Shown: positions 13,643 to 17,261 of the stretch, piece by piece
Layout of the letters: each line of letters opens with the position of its first letter
Position numbering within the stretch: the stretch's first letter is position 1
From: Desulfuromonadales bacterium
Lineage (GTDB): Bacteria; Desulfobacterota; Desulfuromonadia; Desulfuromonadales; BM103
DNA length: 17,261 nucleotides
Assembly (NCBI GenBank): GCA_030614505.1
Contig: JAUWTX010000017.1
Coordinates: 1 to 17,261, forward strand
Direction: 5' to 3'
The notes under the pieces: generated by a model
Seen by the model: the letters and a program-made list of their open reading frames with translations, nothing else
The model's database searches: none
Told to the model about the DNA's origin: nothing
Program-made: the position numbers and the translations under genes

Positions 13643-15148
13643 ATGACAAAAGACCCCCGCTCAAAAAAATCTGCAGACGAGCCACCAGAGAACCGACCAA
13701 CACTGGTACCTCCTGATGTCACGGAAAGAGAAGAGAAGAGCCCGTCCCGCACCATCCCCCTGCTGATACTGGGCTGCGGCCTGTTGCTGATTATCGTCGC
13801 TCTGTTGGTCCTCTTCCTGCCTCTTCGGCAGGAAAAACCCACCACTGTCCATCAGACTGAACCACAGGATGCCCGCCCGGTCGCCCCGCAACCTGCGCCA
13901 CAAATACAAGTCACCTCCAATGATGATTCTGCCCGGGAGATCGATCGACTGATTGGGGTATGGTTACAGAAACAGGCTGTTGCTGAGGCAATAAATATCG
14001 CGGCCTGGGGCGGTGATGCCTACACCGGAGCAGTCTTTCTGGCCAGGGAGTGCGACCGTCTCCTGGATGAGCAGCACTACCTTGCTGCCAGAGACTCCTG
14101 TGAAAAGGCGATCGCCAACCTGGACGATCTCATGGCGGCGAAAGACATAATGTTTGAGCAAGCCGTTTCTGCCGGTTTCCTGGCCCTCGAACAGGGCGAC
14201 CCGGAGACCGCTGCCGACCATTTTCAGCAGGCTCTTGCCATTGATGCTACTGATGAAAAAGCCTTAACCGGTGCCCGCCGGGCAGCGCAGCTGCCAGAGG
14301 TTCTCCACTTCGTGCAGGACGGACTCGCCATGGAGAAAGCCGGAGACCCCGATGGGGCATTACTGGCTTTCAGCGAAGCCACAGCCCTCGACCCGGATTT
14401 CGTGCCCGCACAGAAAGCCCTTACGCGAGTACGCGCAGCGGTCGCCGAAAAAGATTTTCAGCAGGCGATGAGCCATGCCCTGCAGGCAATGGCAGAGGGC
14501 AGGCCGTCTGCAGCCAGGACGGCCCTGCAGAAAGCGGAGTCGATCAGGCCCGGTGACCGTGCCGTCCGTGATCTCAAACAACAGCTTGCCAGAACTCAGC
14601 TTGCCGGCAGATTGACCACCCTGCGACAGCAGGGGGAACGTCTTGAAAAAGAAGAGCACTGGTCTGAGGCACTGAAAGGTTGCGAAAAGGCACTGACGCT
14701 CGACTCACACGCGGCCTTCGCCGTCAGCTGTAAGGAGAGGGTGAGTCAGCGGATTGATCTGGACAAACGCCTCAAAACCATCTTCGCCAGGCCGGAGCGG
14801 CTATTCGAGGATGGCCCTCTGGAAGAGGCTCGTCAGACTATGATCTATGCCTCGCAGGTATCTCCTCAAGGGCCAATACTCATATCGCAGATCAACCAGC
14901 TTGAGCGCTTGATCACCCGGGCTGAAACTGAGGTTGAGGTCGTGATCCTGTCGGACGGCCTGACCGATGTAACGATCTATCACGTCGGACGCCTGGGGCT
15001 TTTCCAGGAGAAAAGACTCGTCCTGCGTACGGGTGATTATACCGCCACAGGCAGTCGTAATGGTTTCCGGGATACGCGGCTAACGCTCAAAGTAAGGCCG
15101 GCATCCGGCAAGATGGTGTTCACCCTGCGCTGCGAGGAACCGATTTGA
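13643..15148 (+). CDS. Membrane-anchored TPR protein with C-terminal beta-rich domain
   Basis: 501 residues. Residues 1-36 are a polar cytosolic segment, 37-61 a single transmembrane helix (PLLILGCGLLLIIVALLVLF), and 62-95 a Pro/Gln linker, so the bulk is probably periplasmic. Tetratricopeptide-like helix pairs follow at about 172-205 (GDPETAADHFQQALAIDATD), 222-255 (GDPDGALLAFSEATALDPDF), 272-305 (GRPSAARTALQKAESIRPGD) and 327-360 (HWSEALKGCEKALTLDSHAA). Residues 430-501 form a beta-rich domain (VEVVILSDGLTDVTIYHVGR, LRTGDYTATGSRNGFRDTRL) that resembles a PEGA-like module and ends in RCEEPI. TPRs usually bind partner proteins; the domain likeness to the next gene product suggests they assemble together. 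GGTGAGG gives a good site 7 bases before ATG. The stop overlaps the next gene's TTG (TTGA). Confidence 0.88.
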   Translation: MTKDPRSKKSADEPPENRPTLVPPDVTEREEKSPSRTIPLLILGCGLLLIIVALLVLFLPLRQEKPTTVHQTEPQDARPVAPQPAPQIQVTSNDDSAREIDRLIGVWLQKQAVAEAINIAAWGGDAYTGAVFLARECDRLLDEQHYLAARDSCEKAIANLDDLMAAKDIMFEQAVSAGFLALEQGDPETAADHFQQALAIDATDEKALTGARRAAQLPEVLHFVQDGLAMEKAGDPDGALLAFSEATALDPDFVPAQKALTRVRAAVAEKDFQQAMSHALQAMAEGRPSAARTALQKAESIRPGDRAVRDLKQQLARTQLAGRLTTLRQQGERLEKEEHWSEALKGCEKALTLDSHAAFAVSCKERVSQRIDLDKRLKTIFARPERLFEDGPLEEARQTMIYASQVSPQGPILISQINQLERLITRAETEVEVVILSDGLTDVTIYHVGRLGLFQEKRLVLRTGDYTATGSRNGFRDTRLTLKVRPASGKMVFTLRCEEPI

Positions 15149-17261
15149 ACCGTCTGATCGAGATATATGGCAAGGAGGAGGTACGCAGACTCGATGAGAC
15201 CAGCCTGCCGCTGCTCATCGGTATGGATGACACGGCCCACGTCCGCCTGGATGGCGGCCTGGATGGTGGGGGGGGTATCGTCGCGTACGTGGCAGAGTCC
15301 CGCGACCACCTTTTCCTGCAACCTGCAGACAGCAACCAGGCAAGCGTCGTCTATCACAATGATGAACCGGTGACCGGTTCGGTCTGGTTGAAGGCGGGTG
15401 ACACGACCCGTATCGGTGATTCCATAATCCGTTGGCATCTTTCCGGGCAGCGTGTAGAAGTTCGAATTTCCAAAACCTCGGCAACGGTGTTGCGGCCCCC
15501 TGTCGAACTACCGCCCAGTCCGAAAGAAAAACGGCAAAAGGGCATCACGGATGGGCACATTCTACCTGTCAGGGAGACCCCTCGACCAGGTGGCAGCAGG
15601 GCTCGTACCCTGGCCATAGTCCTGTTCGCGCTGCTCTTGACCGCTGCGGCTTTCGTGCTGCTGGCTAATCCCCTTGCAGTCACGGTAACGCCAGCTCCGG
15701 ACAGCCTCTCCGTGTCCGGTTTTCCACCAGTGCTACCCTTTGGTGACAGTTACCTGGGAATTTCCGGAAGCTATACTCTCCATGCCGAGAAGAACGGCTA
15801 CCGTCCTCTTGAGAAGGAGATCGAGATCACCAGTAGCGGCAGCAATTACAGCTTCACCCTGGAGAAGTTGCCCGGCCTGATCGACCTGACCAGCACTCCT
15901 GTTGGAGTGACCGTCTTGATCGACGGTGTTTCTGTCGGTGAGACACCACTGCAGGGCGTAGAGATCTCTGCCGGCAGCCGCGTCATTGGTTTCAAGCATG
16001 AGCGTTACCTGCCTGTCGAAAGGACTGTCGAGATAGAGGGGTTTGGTGAAAGGCAGGCTTTGCAAGTCAAACTGGAGCCAGCCTGGGCCATGATCACATT
16101 GCAGACGGAACCGAAGGGCGCAGCCCTCATGGTCGACGGCGAAGAACAGGGAATGACCCCGCTGGAACTGGAACTGATCGCCGGAAAACGCCAACTGGTC
16201 TTCAGCAAGGAGAAGTTCTCACCGCTCGAAGTCGAACTTACCGTCGAGGCGGGACAGAATCTGATGCCAGACGTTTATCGGCTTGAGCCCGCACCTGCAA
16301 CGGTTGCCATCTCATCGGTTCCGGCCGGGGGCACGGCGACGGTCGATGGTGTTTACAAGGGACTGACGCCACTCTCGATCACCCTGCCGTCTGGAGGCGA
16401 GCACAATCTTCGCTTGACCCTGCCCGGTCACCTGCCGGCAAATCGCAAGCTGACACTCGAACCCGGTGAAGAACGTGAACTCAGTATCAAGCTCAAGTCA
16501 CAGTATGGGACGGTCTTCATTACAGGGACTCCGGCAGCAGCAACGCTTTATATCGATGGTAAAAAACAGGATCTGGCCACGGGCCGGTTCCGGCTCACGA
16601 CCAGGGCCCACACCATCGAAATGAAGGCTAAAGGCTATGGCAGTGTGACCAGAACGGTGACACCCCAAACCGGCTATAGTCAACGTATTGAGATCGACCT
16701 GAAGCACAAACAGACTGCCGGTCAGGCGGCAACATCAGCCGGGCCCGGTCCCGCCGCAAGGCCCGACCCTACCAGAGCCACGGGCCTCGGCCAGAAAATG
16801 ATCCTGATCTCGCCGAAGCCTTTCCTGATGGGAGCATCCAGGAAAGAGGCGGGACGGCGCGCCAACGAAGGCGAACATAAAGTCATCATGAAACGCAGCG
16901 TCTATCTCTCCGAACGGGAGGTGACCAATGCTGAGTATCGACTCTTCCAGGCGCAGCACTCTTCCGGAATGTCGGGTAACCGCTCCCTTGAGATCGGTTC
17001 CCATCCGGTGGTCAATGTCGCCTGGAATGATGCCGCGCGTTTCCTCAACTGGCTCAGCAATAAAGATGGTCTGCCGCCTTTCTACCGTGAAGAGAACGGA
17101 GCCATGGTCACTGGTGATGAGGCAGGCCTCGGCTATCGTCTGCCCACCGAGGCGGAATGGGCTTTCGCCGCCCGCATGGCCAAGAGAAAGCAACGGGTAC
17201 GCTATCCCTGGTCCGGAAAATACCCGCCGAAAATGAAAACGGGGAATTTCGCTGATGAATC
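15145..17261 (+). CDS. FHA-like / PEGA-repeat / SUMF1 (formylglycine-generating-enzyme-like) membrane protein, 3' end beyond the window
   Basis: Open to the right edge: 705 complete codons are visible. The start is TTG 15145, overlapping the TPR stop (TTGA). Residues 1-108 form a divergent FHA-like beta sandwich (LIEIYGKEEVRRL, LPLLIGMDDTAHVRLDGG, LKAGDTTRIGDSIIRWHL) lacking the usual phosphothreonine-binding Arg and Ser-x-x-His. Residues 155-174 are a transmembrane helix after basic residues, so the N-terminus should face the cytosol. Five PEGA-like repeats of about 65-70 residues follow (about 178-241, 245-311, 316-382, 386-451, 455-520), e.g. VLIDGVSVGETPL, LMVDGEEQGMTPL, ATVDGVYKGLTPL. 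From 552 the SUMF1 domain begins: MILISPKPFLMGA, SEREVTNAEYRLF, PVVNVAWNDAARFLNWLS, GYRLPTEAEWAFAAR. The region that would show catalytic cysteines lies outside. Such domains can be oxidases or mere carbohydrate/protein binders. Confidence 0.9.
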   Translation, partial: MNRLIEIYGKEEVRRLDETSLPLLIGMDDTAHVRLDGGLDGGGGIVAYVAESRDHLFLQPADSNQASVVYHNDEPVTGSVWLKAGDTTRIGDSIIRWHLSGQRVEVRISKTSATVLRPPVELPPSPKEKRQKGITDGHILPVRETPRPGGSRARTLAIVLFALLLTAAAFVLLANPLAVTVTPAPDSLSVSGFPPVLPFGDSYLGISGSYTLHAEKNGYRPLEKEIEITSSGSNYSFTLEKLPGLIDLTSTPVGVTVLIDGVSVGETPLQGVEISAGSRVIGFKHERYLPVERTVEIEGFGERQALQVKLEPAWAMITLQTEPKGAALMVDGEEQGMTPLELELIAGKRQLVFSKEKFSPLEVELTVEAGQNLMPDVYRLEPAPATVAISSVPAGGTATVDGVYKGLTPLSITLPSGGEHNLRLTLPGHLPANRKLTLEPGEERELSIKLKSQYGTVFITGTPAAATLYIDGKKQDLATGRFRLTTRAHTIEMKAKGYGSVTRTVTPQTGYSQRIEIDLKHKQTAGQAATSAGPGPAARPDPTRATGLGQKMILISPKPFLMGASRKEAGRRANEGEHKVIMKRSVYLSEREVTNAEYRLFQAQHSSGMSGNRSLEIGSHPVVNVAWNDAARFLNWLSNKDGLPPFYREENGAMVTGDEAGLGYRLPTEAEWAFAARMAKRKQRVRYPWSGKYPPKMKTGNFADE
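15268..15275 (+). repeat. G8 homopolymer inside the FHA-like domain coding region
   Basis: Eight consecutive G within codons for Gly-Gly-Gly-Gly (residues 41-44). The frame is intact at eight; a one-base change would end the protein early, before the transmembrane helix and all periplasmic domains. Confidence 0.9.

Noticed and set aside
16735..17193. 152-residue - strand frame within the SUMF1 region
   Set aside because: The + strand frame carries unmistakable SUMF1 motifs, so this is a shadow.

Overview
The window looks like a chromosomal segment from a bacterium of the Desulfuromonadales / Geobacter type. This is an inference from several things seen together: a compact ccsA-hemA-hemC-hemD-hemB haem operon, a WCAPC thioredoxin, a dapF-headed housekeeping operon, and moderate GC with strong Shine-Dalgarno sites. 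No rRNA, tRNA, CRISPR array, insertion sequence or phage gene is visible.

Layout. (1) Bases 1-2862, + strand: a tightly packed housekeeping operon with the 3' half of dapF, a HAD pyrimidine-nucleotidase-like phosphatase, nfo (endonuclease IV), dtd and darP. The last three junctions are overlapping stop/start codons (ATGA, TTGA, TGATG). (2) Bases 2921-3412: an AT-richer gene for a small secreted DUF4124-type protein. (3) Bases 3413-4015: a 12-bp-stem terminator lying between convergent genes, trxA on the - strand, and a divergent promoter region. (4) Bases 4016-9820, + strand: a SIS-domain protein that lacks its family's catalytic residues, a small 66-residue ORF, a CcsA/ResC-type cytochrome c assembly protein, then hemA, hemC, hemD and hemB. 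This pairs the glutamate-to-uroporphyrinogen route with haem handling for cytochrome c maturation. HemD is a stand-alone synthase, and no siroheme gene is present here. (5) Bases 9979-11268: an M16 zinc peptidase, followed by a good Rho-independent terminator. (6) Bases 11340-17261 (open at the right edge): a separate operon behind an extended -10 promoter. It encodes four envelope proteins: a secreted protein with a short collagen-like Gly-X-Y run, a lipoprotein, a membrane-anchored TPR protein with a beta-rich C-terminal domain, and a membrane protein made of a degenerate FHA-like domain, five PEGA-like repeats and a SUMF1/formylglycine-generating-enzyme-like domain.

Two things stand out. 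The four-gene operon reads as one multi-part envelope system whose function I cannot name. Separately, degenerate tandem repeats with a strict 7-bp period sit at three consecutive junctions of the hem region (hemC/hemD, hemD/hemB, hemB/M16) and have been absorbed into both ends of the hemD reading frame. Two G8 homopolymers inside coding sequences (M16 peptidase and FHA-PEGA-SUMF1) are also worth checking.
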